Assembly: GCF_049243985.1 (NCBI RefSeq)
Contig: NC_135373.1
Location: 94,731,213-94,795,212 of the forward strand
Length of the DNA: 64,000 nucleotides
Source: Paroedura picta
Lineage: Eukaryota; Chordata; Lepidosauria; Squamata; Gekkonidae
Direction of reading: 5' to 3'
Shown: positions 44,801 to 53,178 of the stretch, in pieces
How the letters are laid out: each line of letters begins with the position of its first letter
Numbering within the stretch: the stretch's first letter is position 1
Notes under the pieces: model-generated
Seen by the model: only the letters and a program-made list of their open reading frames with translations
The model's database searches: none
What the model was told of the DNA's origin: nothing
Program-made: the position numbers and the translations under genes

Positions 44801-45732
44801 ATGAAATGTTAAAGAGAGACCTGGAAATAATGTTGGAGAGTGGGAAATTCACATGGGAGCAGGCAAAGCTTCAACAGAATACAGTGGTTGCTATAGTTAA
44901 ATATCAAAGAACAGGGTTCCTCTCAGCAAGTCCTAGCATAAATAAAAAGTATAAACGGATATTTAAATGAGATAGCTTAACAGTACTGACCAAGAATTAA
45001 GCTATTATTGTGAAAAGTAGGAAACTTTGTTTTTAATAAAGGTAAAAGGTAAGGTAAAGGTATCCCCTGTGCAAGCACCTGGTCATGTCTGACCCTTGGG
45101 ATGACACCCTCTAGCGCAGTGGTCCCCAACCTTTTTATCACCGGGGACCACTCAACGCCAGGGACCACTCACCGGGGACCACTCAACGCCTTTTACTGAG
45201 GCCCGGGGGGGGTCGTTTACTCCTCTACTCTCAACCACTGCCCTAGCGCTCTCTGATCACTATGGTAATGTTTAAACATCCCTTCAAAATAAGATACAGA
45301 CACGCCACAACAATGAAGTGTGTTGTAAAGGGCTGGGGGGGGGGAAGGCGTCCTTCGGGGCCCACCTCCAATTAGTCAAAGGACCACATGTGGTCCGCGG
45401 CCCACAGGTTGGGGATCGCTAGCGTTTTCATGGCAGACTCAATATGGGGTGGTTTGCCAGTGCCTTCCCCAGTCATTACCGTTTACCCCCCAGCAAGCTG
45501 GTTACTCATTTTACCGACCTGGGAAGGATGGAAGGCTGAGTCAGCCTTGAGCCGGCTGCTGGGATTGAACTCCCAGCCTCATGGACAAAGCTTTCAGACA
45601 GCTGCCTTACCACTCTGCGCCACAAGAGGCTCTTTGTTTTTAATAAGGGACACTTTTGTGATGATTTGCACACAACATGTTTATTTGGATAAGCCACTGG
45701 AACTATTTACAATTATTTCAGTTGACTATCAT

Positions 45733-45784
<52 letters not shown>

Positions 45785-46002
45785 GTTTCAGACCACTTTC
45801 CAGGTTCCTTTAATTTTGCTTACCATGTTAAGACAGCACAGGCCACGAGAGACAGATAGCTTGCAGCTGTTCGTGGATCTGCACAAAAAGATTGAGGACT
45901 GGTAGGGGTACTCCTCAAATCCAACTGTTTGTCCAGTTTTTGTTGATCTTCATTTGCTTTGGCGGAACTATTAGTTTTTCTCCTCTGTTTGATTTCAGCC
46001 AT
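32135..46002 (-). CDS. IKBIP: IKBKB-interacting protein, gene with two alternative terminal exons
   Basis: IKBIP (IKIP) is an ER-associated, coiled-coil membrane protein that binds IKK-beta and is linked to apoptosis. Exon 1 (45824-46002) and exon 2 (43522-43639) are shared. Isoform 1 joins exon 2 to 32135-32884 and gives about 348 residues (human 350). Isoform 2 joins it to 41843-42547 and gives about 333 residues. The shared part has a polar N-terminus, a single hydrophobic segment ([15 protein letters not shown], then FLF) and the start of a coiled coil ([17 protein letters not shown]). Both terminal exons are almost wholly heptad-like coil. The start ATG is chosen by alignment with human MSEVK and the ADPRT block. 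The gene is divergent from the expected APAF1, with which IKBIP shares a promoter in mammals. Confidence 0.95.
32983..34226 (-). mobile_element. CR1 LINE, 5'-truncated 3' part
   Basis: The copy runs from the reversed tail (atagaatcatagagttggaa) to a truncation near 34226. It codes the CR1 RT ([23 protein letters not shown]) and the C-terminus through [16 protein letters not shown]. The frame is broken at least once, and the catalytic FADDT reads FANDT. It lies in an IKBIP intron beside the isoform 1 exon. Confidence 0.95.
34227..34732. other. IKBIP intron, nothing recognised
   Basis: Unique-looking intron with no feature I can support. Confidence 0.5.
34744..36439 (-). mobile_element. Bov-B (RTE) LINE, 5'-truncated, open RT frame
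   Basis: A perfect 11-bp target duplication, CCAATAGCTCT, flanks the copy (34733-34743 and 36440-36450). One uninterrupted minus-strand frame of 559 codons covers the RT. Its blocks include [70 protein letters not shown] and the catalytic [12 protein letters not shown], followed by the Bov-B C-terminus. The tail is a GTTT repeat. The endonuclease part is missing through 5' truncation. The intact frame and clean duplication suggest a young insertion. Confidence 0.96.
36451..36884. other. IKBIP intron, nothing recognised
   Basis: Unique-looking intron. Confidence 0.5.
36885..38266 (+). mobile_element. CR1 LINE, old copy
   Basis: Scattered plus-strand frames give CR1 RT pieces: [40 protein letters not shown] and [20 protein letters not shown]. 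The 3' end is 'ggactagatgacctgtatta' and 'cccttccaactccatgattc'. Many changes and small gaps break the frames. It is clearly older than the copies on the minus strand. Confidence 0.9.
38450..38562 (+). mobile_element. Sauria SINE, 5'-truncated with intact target duplication
   Basis: Only the 3' part is present, starting 'ggggaaggcactggcaaacc', with the Bov-B-like end and ACCTTT tail. A perfect 12-bp duplication TATCCCTGATCT flanks it at 38438-38449 and 38563-38574, so it was inserted in this short form. Confidence 0.92.
38575..39855. other. IKBIP intron, nothing firmly recognised
   Basis: Unique-looking DNA. The frames at 39400-39764 overlap on both strands and match nothing I know. Confidence 0.45.
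39856..40862 (-). mobile_element. L2-like LINE, 3' coding part and tail
   Basis: Minus-strand frames give the ORF2 C-terminus: [66 protein letters not shown], then [20 protein letters not shown] and [18 protein letters not shown]. The two parts lie in different frames. The 3' end is an ATT repeat at 39856-39874. Confidence 0.92.
40863..41264. other. IKBIP intron, nothing recognised
   Basis: AT-rich unique-looking DNA. Confidence 0.45.
41265..41525 (-). mobile_element. L2-like LINE fragment
   Basis: The sequence parallels 40115-40350 of the larger copy: 'tgcctggcggaagagctcca', 'ccgggagcttgttccacaag' and 'gttggggccaggaccgaaaa'. It contains small gaps. Confidence 0.88.
41843..42547 (-). CDS. 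IKBIP: IKBIP alternative terminal exon, isoform 2
   Basis: On the minus strand the acceptor TTACAAATGCAG is followed by CTTGAGTCA. The exon codes [18 protein letters not shown], and later [58 protein letters not shown] and [12 protein letters not shown] before TGA at 41845-41843. Human isoform 2 continues about 48 residues past GIQY. A donor-like GTATAAGC at 41858-41851, just inside the last codons, could lead to a further exon that I did not find. Confidence 0.92.
   Translation of the reverse strand, partial: LESSLEVLQEASTSVSAMIKLKQEVGSLRNIIPDILNSKQILEEKFHSVNEKFQNVTVSWKRSLNKMDTNTSSFRSQARFLHSEVTTQINAVDSRIKSLSERLTDLEDSTIRNVKMLNRQEKADLSKIEQRLHAGAESAKEVEEKQNNLLARNSDLKQKLTDYEPKVEECKAHLPVIESAIHSVVRLSSDMIGRGKMMEDMSVKVSNAEDEMVKAKLEIMNLQKALEGIQYKRN
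42548..43521. other. IKBIP intron 2, nothing recognised
   Basis: Unique-looking intron. Confidence 0.5.
43522..43639 (-). CDS. IKBIP: IKBIP exon 2
   Basis: On the minus strand the acceptor TATATGTTTCAG precedes GTTCC and the donor GTAATA follows AAAG. The exon codes [20 protein letters not shown] and [19 protein letters not shown]. It completes the split Trp codon from exon 1 and ends in phase 0, which lets it join either terminal exon. Confidence 0.94.
43640..44367. other. IKBIP intron 1, nothing recognised
   Basis: AT-rich unique-looking intron. Confidence 0.5.
44368..44432 (+). repeat. L2-like LINE 3' tail
   Basis: The text 'gttgtaacccaccctgagtc' then 'gtgggtgggtaataaagtat' is an L2-like 3' terminus. 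Confidence 0.6.
44453..44734 (+). mobile_element. Sauria SINE, full length
   Basis: The 14-bp duplication CTAATTCATTGTTA lies at 44439-44452 and 44735-44748. The head, B box, Bov-B-like end and ACCTTTACCTTTACC-type tail are all present. Confidence 0.95.
45040..45631 (-). mobile_element. Sauria SINE on the minus strand, split by a hAT element
   Basis: The SINE occupies 45040-45108 and about 45417-45631 and is flanked by a perfect 15-bp duplication, CTTTGTTTTTAATAA at 45025-45039 and 45632-45646. The parts either side of the insertion join in the conserved 'aaaacgctagagggcgtcac' block. It lies in IKBIP intron 1. Confidence 0.95.
45117..45416. mobile_element. hAT-type non-autonomous transposon, 300 bp
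   Basis: The left end is CAGTGGTCCCCAACC and the right end read in reverse is ATCCCCAACC. The flanks CTCTAGCG (45109-45116) and CGCTAGCG (45417-45424) form an 8-bp duplication with one change. The left end is shared with the element at 1999. No transposase is present. Confidence 0.88.
45734..45784. repeat. TC/AC compound microsatellite
   Basis: TC dinucleotides pass into AC dinucleotides, about 40 bases past the IKBIP exon 1 donor. Confidence 0.95.
45824..46002 (-). CDS. IKBIP: IKBIP exon 1 (start codon, membrane segment)
   Basis: The ATG is at 46002-46000 in the context GCCATGG-like (minus strand AATATGGCTGAAATC). The exon codes [20 protein letters not shown], then an acidic/polar stretch, [18 protein letters not shown] and LT plus TG of the split Trp. 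The donor GTAAGC begins at 45823. The upstream in-frame ATG at 46080 lies in non-conserved sequence. Confidence 0.93.
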
Positions 46003-46082
46003 ATTAACGATGACAGAACTCCTGCAGAAATCTAGAAAAAAACCCGAGTCTGTTACTTTAAAGATTAAAAAAAAAAGCACCT

Positions 46083-46200
46083 TTTAGACTAGGTAAGGTT
46101 TATTCATGCAGCCACAGGAAAGCTCACGCCCTGAATAAGTCTTAAGGGACTCAATTTTGCTTGTGCTACTTCAGACCAGCACGGCTACCCACTCGAGTTC
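46083..46200. repeat. Interspersed repeat fragment, foldback family
   Basis: The blocks 'ggtaaggtttattcatgcag' and 'gtgctacttcagaccagcac' followed by 'ggctaccca' match the family at 128-245 and 28785-28901. It lies just upstream of the IKBIP start. Confidence 0.5.
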
Positions 46201-46950
46201 AAAGACCATTGTCATTCCTGCGGCGCATTTACTCGGGAGTCAGCTCAGCAGCCTGATCAGCGCTCGCATAGAAATAGGACACACGATTGCAACGAGACTC
46301 TTAAACAACTCTGCAGTCCCGCTTAATTCAATGGGCCCTAGTGGCGCAGAAGTTCCTGACCGGCTGCTGCGGATAGTTGTTGGAGTTTTGATTTGCTTTA
46401 CTCTAATAAGTGTGTCCCGGATCACACGGTCTTTCCCAAGCACATCTGCAATCCAATGCGTAGGCCTCAGCCCGCGCCCTTTTGCGCCCTCCATAGCAGC
46501 ATCTCCGTTACCTCGGGCTGAGCTGCCAGCTCCCCGCTTCGAAACTTCGGGCCCGACCTTCCGGAGGGATGGAGCGTCTCCGCCTGTGGCGCGCGAGCGG
46601 AGTTGCTCGCCACGTCAGGCGCATGCGCAGCGACTCACTCCTCCCTTCGCGGTGTGCGCGTATCGCTTCGAGGGCCGCGGAAGCCAGGGGGCGCACTGGC
46701 ATCTCGCGCGCGTGCCTCAGAAGGTGGAGCGGCGCGTGCTGGCCGGCGCAGAGGAAGTAGAAGGCGGGGTCGATAATTCGGAGGCCGGGGAAAGAGCCGA
46801 AGGATGCCGAAGGATGGCGAGAGGAAAAATATCCCCTGTAGGATCTGGGGTCTCCCTGCACTTCTCCTCAGCGGACGCTGGCAAGCCACTCCCTGAGCGG
46901 GCAGAGGCTGGTTACAGTTGATGGCTATGAGGGAAGAGAATCTTTTAAAA
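46200..46950. promoter_or_regulatory. CpG-rich bidirectional promoter, IKBIP / expected APAF1
   Basis: The region is CpG-rich against AT-rich flanks. It contains a palindromic NRF-1 type site GCGCATGCGC at 46619-46628. IKBIP departs leftwards; in human, APAF1 departs rightwards from the same promoter. A donor-like ATTAG/GTATGG at about 47007 could end an APAF1 5' UTR exon. Neither start site is shown by the sequence. The 254-codon plus-strand frame here is an island artefact. Confidence 0.7.
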
Positions 46951-48141
46951 GTGAGCGTTTAGCTAGGAGAGGAGAACTCGGTACACACAGGGGTCGTTTC
47001 GAGATTAGGTATGGCGGTCAGTGTGGGACGAATTTCTAGAAGGCAGAACGGCCTGTGGCATTTGCGCTTAACAAAAGATGGAAGGGAATTGTTTCTGTTT
47101 ACATTGTTTTAATAAAGCTGTCTCCAAATGGGCCTTTTGCAAAGGCTGGTCTTGGAAACTACCCCACCCTGAGTCCTGAGAGAAAGGGTGAGTAATAAAT
47201 ATATTAAATAATGATAAATATAATAATAAATAATACAGAAGAGTTGTTAGCAGTCCTCTGGGGTGAGACTGGTCCAAACAAGTCCTGGCTCAGTTGCTTT
47301 TTCAGGCAGTGTCAGTCCATGTTTTCCAGTTAGTAGGGCAGTAGTTTCTGCACCAAGAAGGTTGTTGGTACGGCAAGGGTAGCCAGCAACCTGTCTTATG
47401 GTCTGAGTGCGCCAAACAGCACCATTTTGCACTTCCACAGTTCTGAACTAGCTGTAATTATGGTACTCCTGGAGAGCCAGCGAGGTGTTATGGTTACAGT
47501 GTCAAGACTGATCCGGGATCTGCCCTGCATTATGTGAGGTAGACTCAGGGCTCTGAGCCACCTGTCTCCTTGATCACCTTGTGCAGAGGGGCTTGGTTGG
47601 TTGCCTCCTGACAGTGCTCCTAAACCTCAGAGCATCCTTCAACAGGTGAAGTGTGTGTGTCAGACAGATTCGACGATGCCCTTGGGGGTTCCACAGTGAG
47701 TTCGGTGTCTCTAACCTGCAGGGGGGCTATTCTACTTGATCACAAACCAGTTCAGGAAACAAGGTTCGTGGTGGTTTATGGTTCATGCAGAACCACAAAC
47801 CTCCATTTTCCCAGTCCCCATTTTCCCTATCTTTAATCCTGATTACCACTTTCAGTGGCTTCACATAGTTAATAAATAACATAGGGAATAAGACTGAATC
47901 CTGGGGAACTCCACAGGCCAGAGGGCAAATCAAGAATCCCTCAGCACCATCTGAGACTGACTTGCCAGATAAGGCTTGAATTGCTGTTAGGGAGTTGAGC
48001 CAACAAAAATCTCTTGCTTGTATATGTCTCTTAATGTTACACGAGAGGCTGATGTTAATTCACAGCAAGCAAACTACTATATTTCACTTCTGTGGGGAAA
48101 TGGTCAAATGGCAAGTGAACAGGCAACAGGAGTGCAATAAC
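46951..48141. other. Probable APAF1 intron 1 or flank, L2 and SINE debris
   Basis: It holds an L2-like 3' tail at 47153-47235 (accccaccctgagtcctgag then TAATAAATA repeats) and a degenerate SINE family A head near 47471-47520. It also holds an L2-like RT piece at 47840-47998. No APAF1 coding exon (expected to begin MDAKAR with a CARD) was seen. Confidence 0.5.
47840..47998 (-). mobile_element. L2-like LINE RT fragment
   Basis: The minus strand reads CGVPQDSVLFPMLFINYVKP, a degenerate form of the RT block [15 protein letters not shown]. The rest is decayed. Confidence 0.65.
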
Positions 48142-48144
48142 TTA

Positions 48145-49041
48145 GGGCCTTTTCGCATGGGGATCTTTGTTGCAAATTGTTTGCGGAATGAAAAATCGCC
48201 ATTTAAAATAGTGGAATTCGTCGTTATGCATACCTGCCTTTGTAGTGGAATCAGTTGCGTTTTTTAGCGTTTCCCACAGGCTTCCGGTCTCGGCAGAAAT
48301 CGCTAGAAAGGAAGCGCTATTGCCAAGCTCGTCCCGCCCCTGGCCGTCAAGCAGCCAATGGGCAGCCGTTAGCATGCTCCCAAACAGCCCCTTTCCCTTT
48401 AAGAAAGGTTTTTTTAAAAAAAAAACAGACCCATAGCAACGAATCTAGGTAGATTCGTTGCAACGGAGAGACCCATCCAGCTGCCTAATGTGAGCTGTCG
48501 TTTGATTGTATGATCGTTGGCACACTGCCTCGAGTGATAAAAAAAAAATCCCCCCCCCTCTCACGGGCCCGATTTTCGGCTGAATTAATGTGTAAAAAAT
48601 AAAGGGACTTTATTTCAGCAAACGGGCTTTTATGTGGTTTGTGCTTAGTGACTAAAGGTGAAGGACTGAAGCCAGGGAAGCCTCTAAACAGAAAGAGGCT
48701 CGCTGGTGCGTTTATCCCCGCTCGCTCGGAGAAAAAAAAATGGCGATCGCTTCGCCGGAAGTTTGGAGGACAGGCTCAGGAGGAGGGACTTTGAAGAACC
48801 CGCAACAATGGTAACGCACAGGTCTTTAGCGCTAGTGTTGCAGATTGGTTGCAGGAGTGTATCGCTATCCGGAGGGTGAATCCACTTTTCTCGATTCCCC
48901 TGAAAGCGCTACAACGAAGCGCTTTTTGCAGATCGGTTTCAGGAGTGTTGCAGATTGTCTGCGACGTCGTGCGTTAAGGCAAATTAGTAGCGTTTTCAAT
49001 TAGCAACCATTGTGCTATTTTGAAGCCGTGCGAAATGGCCC
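48145..49041. mobile_element. PIF/Harbinger-like non-autonomous transposon, 897 bp
   Basis: The ends are inverted repeats: GGGCCTTTTCGCATGG at the left, and GGGCCATTTCGCACGG when the right end is read in reverse. The 3-bp duplication TTA flanks it (48142-48144 and 49042-49044), the size and sequence typical of PIF/Harbinger. It has an inner hairpin near 48437-48465 (ACGAATCTA / TAGATTCGT) and no transposase frame. Confidence 0.82.
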
Positions 49042-49191
49042 TTAGTATGACTGTCACTGTACTCAAACTTTGTTTTGTCTGACGTTATACAACACGTAGT
49101 TTATTACAATAAAGTAGTATTTTATTATACAGATATCTTAAACCCTGTGGAGAGAGATGTCTTGGCAGCCATTGCTTGAATAATTAGATAT

Positions 49192-49194
<3 letters not shown>

Positions 49195-49230
<36 letters not shown>
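49195..49230. repeat. TG microsatellite
   Basis: An uninterrupted run of TG dinucleotides. Confidence 0.95.
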
Positions 49231-49232
<2 letters not shown>

Positions 49233-49259
49233 TATTGGAAAATTACTTAAGGCTGTGAT

Positions 49260-49329
49260 GGCGGCAGGAATAGACACGCAAGTTCCAGTTTCCTGGCGGC
49301 AGGAATAGACACACAAGTTCCGGTTTCCT
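49260..49329. repeat. 35-bp tandem duplication
   Basis: The unit at 49260-49294 (starts GGCGGCAGGAATAGACAC) is repeated at 49295-49329 with two base differences. Confidence 0.95.
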
Positions 49330-51499
49330 TTCTTGAATACTTCATAGGGATTGCCCCGCCCCCCTTTACTAGAAGCTATCTCCCTCAGGAAAGGATTACT
49401 GGTCTCAGTTCCCTAGTTTAGGATCATCCTCAGACCTTTCAGAGTGCTTAACTCTCTCCTTGACTCCATCTTTCTGCCTTTCTCAATTGTAAAATTCCAT
49501 TTGAATAATTCTTAGACCAAGTTAAATTATTAACCATTTACTGCAGATTACTGCAGCAAAAGCAGGTGTGTAAGAAGTTGTTGATTTTTCACCCACATGA
49601 CATTCATTTCCCCTGACGTTGTCCCTCACAGCACCCATTTCCTCTCTGTCAGAGGCTAACCTTTTAAACAAATCAACAATTGAAGATAGTTGTAGTGCTT
49701 TAATATTATAGTATGTGTAACAGGTTCTCTGAATTCTCAGTTTTCATTTACCCTCCCTCCCCAAAATTTCCAAAGCCTTCTATTGTTATGGAGATAAAAG
49801 GGAAAAGGCCTGTTTTTGCAGTGAAGTGGCTAGAGGCTTGCTTTTGCAAAAAAATGAAAGCTGAGAATTTTGACAACATGTTACACATATTGTTATAAGA
49901 TTATATCAATAATAACAATATTAATTTGCTGAAAAAGGCCCTGTGATCTGAAGGCAGAGGAAGGGATGCTATCAGAGAACTGGGCATGGAAACTTGCTAT
50001 GTAGAATCCCTGTTGCCATTGATTGTATCAGCAGTTACACCAGCAATAGGGATTATCACACAATACTTATTTAATATTTGGTAATTGTAACATACAGTCA
50101 ACACAGAACTGGCTCAGTGGCCTTGCCCGGAATGTTTACAGTCAGGCTTAACTTCAAGATCTTAGGATGTGAGTGTAGAATTTCAAACTTTGAATACTGA
50201 GCTGTTGAATGCTGTAGGATTCATGCAGTGTTATTACTCACACCTAGAATGAATTTGAATCATCTTGTTCTTACATCCCTTATTAGTTAGCCTTTTTGTT
50301 GTTGTTTATTTATTAACTGTAATGTTTTAATTTCAAAAAGACAGGGCTGCTACTGAAATTTAAGAAACTTTGTGGAAGTCTAGACAAACTACATTTCCGC
50401 ACCCTTTAAATATAGTGTAACACTTACCTTATGAAGTCATAATATTCTGGCTCCTCCGCATGACGTCGCCAACATCCAGCGTCTGGGCAGTACCTGGCCG
50501 GCTACATTCTCCATTTTAAAGAGCTAGTTGGTGAATCCCCAAAAGTGGATTCACCAACATATTTAGTGCTACCTAATGGAGAGCATCCAGCAGCCCACCA
50601 GCCAAAGACAGGTATGGAGGCTCAAATACGTGAAAGGCTCCTGCCTCATCCTGCCCTTGCTCCTGCCCCCACTTCTGGGGACGGGAACTTCATTTTTAGA
50701 GTGTCTGAAATCTTAAAATGCACCTGCCACCCACAGCAAGGAAGCTCTGTGGAGTGTGTGTGTGTGTGCACTTGTTTGCGTGTGAGGGGGAGGCAGCAGC
50801 AGTTTTCAACTGAACTGCCTGGAGCAATGAATAGGCGTTCAGTCTTGTCGGAAAAGGCAAAAAAAAAAAATTCCCTAAGTTGTAGCACAAACTTTGTGCC
50901 ACAAAGCATGCCTCTCTAAGCTCCCCCCCCCAAATCAGGAATGAGATTTATTTTTAAAAGAAGCAAGCATCGTGATTCCATAAGCGGTGGTAATAAAGAC
51001 GCAGCATGCATTCAGTGGATAACTACTGATTTTTTTGAAAAAAATTAGCGGGCATCGTGGGGGCCCTTCAAAGCATGGAGAAAGGGGTTTATATGTAGTG
51101 TTACGCCACTCACCAAGCGTAATGCTATTTTTAACCATGTGCAAAAATGCGACTTCACCTATTCACAGAATTCCTACTTAATATTCGGCAAACAAAATAT
51201 ACCTCTGATGGTTGATGTTGCATAAGTAGTAAAATCGGATGATATTTTGAGTTCTTTCCTTTAAATCGACTGGAATTGTGCTTCTGCTGTTTCAGGATAG
51301 TGATTCCTAATAAATGTTCTGTGATGCGTGAAATAGCAATGTATACAAACTACAGCAAACACCACTGAATTAGAGCCTGTGTAAGTTGATTGTCATTGAT
51401 TGTTTTGCATTATTGATCTTTAAGTTTTTCATTATGTGCCTATTATTTTAAGTGTAGTTCACCAAGGATTCATTTGGAAAGGAGGAAAATAACACTTAA
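49330..51499. other. Probable APAF1 intron or flank, unclassified
   Basis: No gene is recognised. A hairpin with 12-bp arms (GTTGGTGAATCC at 50527-50538, inverted at 50547-50558) and similar 'tagtgt-acac' blocks near 50412 and 51097 hint at an unrecognised element of about 0.7 kb. Confidence 0.4.
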
Positions 51500-51805
51500 A
51501 GGCCTGAACTTCCACAATTCTGCAGGGCCTGCAAAAGGGAGCTCCTCCACTAGGCATTTGCTAGAGGCCGACTGACTCAAACATCTACAGCCCCCCTCCT
51601 CCCCCCGACTGAGAAAACAAACATACCCAGGGATTGTCAGTGTTATTGTTTGGTTAAAATACTGTTTTACTTGGCTTGTTATATCATGATTGTTATCTGT
51701 TATCTTGCTATATGTTCTATGTAACTGTTCTACAACGTTTTATGTAAACCGCCCAGAGCCCTATGGAAGGGTGGTATAAAAATCTTCTAAATGAATAAAC
51801 AAAGC
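51500..51805 (+). mobile_element. L2-like LINE 3' end
   Basis: The text 'cacaattctgcagggcctgc' and 'gggagctcctccactaggca' is the end of the L2-like ORF2. The 3' terminus is 'accgcccagagccctatgga' followed by 'agggtggtataaaaat' and AATAAA-type repeats. Confidence 0.8.
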
Positions 51806-52692
51806 TTTAATAAATTTGAAACTTCCTCTTCTTGGAGGAACTCTTTTCACATTGATTTGACTGCTGAAAATCCTAAGTATGTACATTTGGTTTGCAGGTA
51901 ACATCATGCAGGGTTGTCACCTTGTGTAAAGAGAGAGTGAGAGTTCCCAATAATGGACTCGGCATTGCTTTTGGTATTTTTGAATGCTCAACAGTATGTA
52001 ATGATGTTATATCTGACATTAGTGATAGAAGACAAGTTATCTAGTGATGATGGGTAAAGTTCCAGTGATGCCTGTCATCACTGATTACCATTTTGAGAAC
52101 TATGTGGAAATAGGTTTTTAAAAAATCTAAAATGATATAGGATGGACTCTACTTTTAGTCATATATTCAGCATTTGGGATCCCTAGCATCTGATATCTAC
52201 TTTACAATTGGAAGGAAGGAAATAAAGGCATTGTAGAAATAAATCCATGATGGATGTTCTCCATTTGGTTGTGCAGCCACATATAAATGCAGTTTTCCAT
52301 CCTTGTTTTTCCCAGGATAGATGAAAAATATCTTGCTATGGAGCTGATAATATGTTGTCAGCAAGATAAATCAGCATAACAGAAATAAATATTGCTATTT
52401 ATCCTGTCCTTTGATATAGAATGCATCTAATGATGTACAGTCCCATGAAATCTTATGCTGCAACAAATGACTTTGTCTTTGTGTTTGCTTTTATTTATAA
52501 TAATTCATGTATTATAGCTGCTGCCAAGTATGATCTGTACTTAAAGACAACGTCAGTGGATATGGATAGATTCTTTTTGATGCTTGTATAAAATGTATTT
52601 AAATGATAAAATAAACATTGAAAGTAACTTCTAGATTTTTGCCTTCTTTTAGCCACACTTTGTATTTCCTTTGAATGTGGACTCTAGCATTT
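51806..52692. other. Nothing recognised
   Basis: AT-rich unique-looking DNA with no supported feature. Confidence 0.45.
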
Positions 52693-53178
52693 TATTTATG
52701 TTTTATTTATTTATGTTACAATTAATATTCTGCAGCTCCCAGCAAGCTGGCTTGCATAGGGTCATAATAAAAGCTCCAGTAAAATGTACAATATTATCCC
52801 ATTAAAAAACCCCAATGGCGGCAACAATTCCAAATCCCATAGCGCTAGCTTGGATTCCAAATCCTAGTCTCAGGGGGACCCTGAGTACCAACCCCGTCAC
52901 CCACAGCGATGGTCGGTTGGTGGGGACTCTTCAGTTCTAGATCTTTCCTTCTCATCTGCCAGGGTAGTGTCAGATCTTCCTGTGCTGGTCTCAACCGTAG
53001 ACCCGGCAGAAGAGCTCCATCTTACAGGCCCTGTGGAATGCCAAAAGCTCCCGCATGGCCCTCAGCTTGTCCGGGAGCTCATTCCACCAGGTTGGGGCCA
53101 GGACCAAAAAAGACTTGGCCCTGTTCAAGGCCAACCAAACTTCCCTGGGGCCTGGAATCACCAACAGGTTTGCTTCTG
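52693..53178 (-). mobile_element. L2-like LINE 3' end
   Basis: Minus-strand translation gives [40 protein letters not shown] and [14 protein letters not shown]. These match the C-terminus of the copy at 39.9 kb. The 3' tail is TTTATTTATG-rich near 52693. Confidence 0.88.

Noticed and set aside
46157-46921. 254-codon open frame on the + strand in the CpG island
   Set aside because: Its translation resembles no known protein, overlaps long frames on the other strand, and lies in a GC-rich promoter where stops are rare. It is not APAF1, whose first coding exon should begin MDAKAR.
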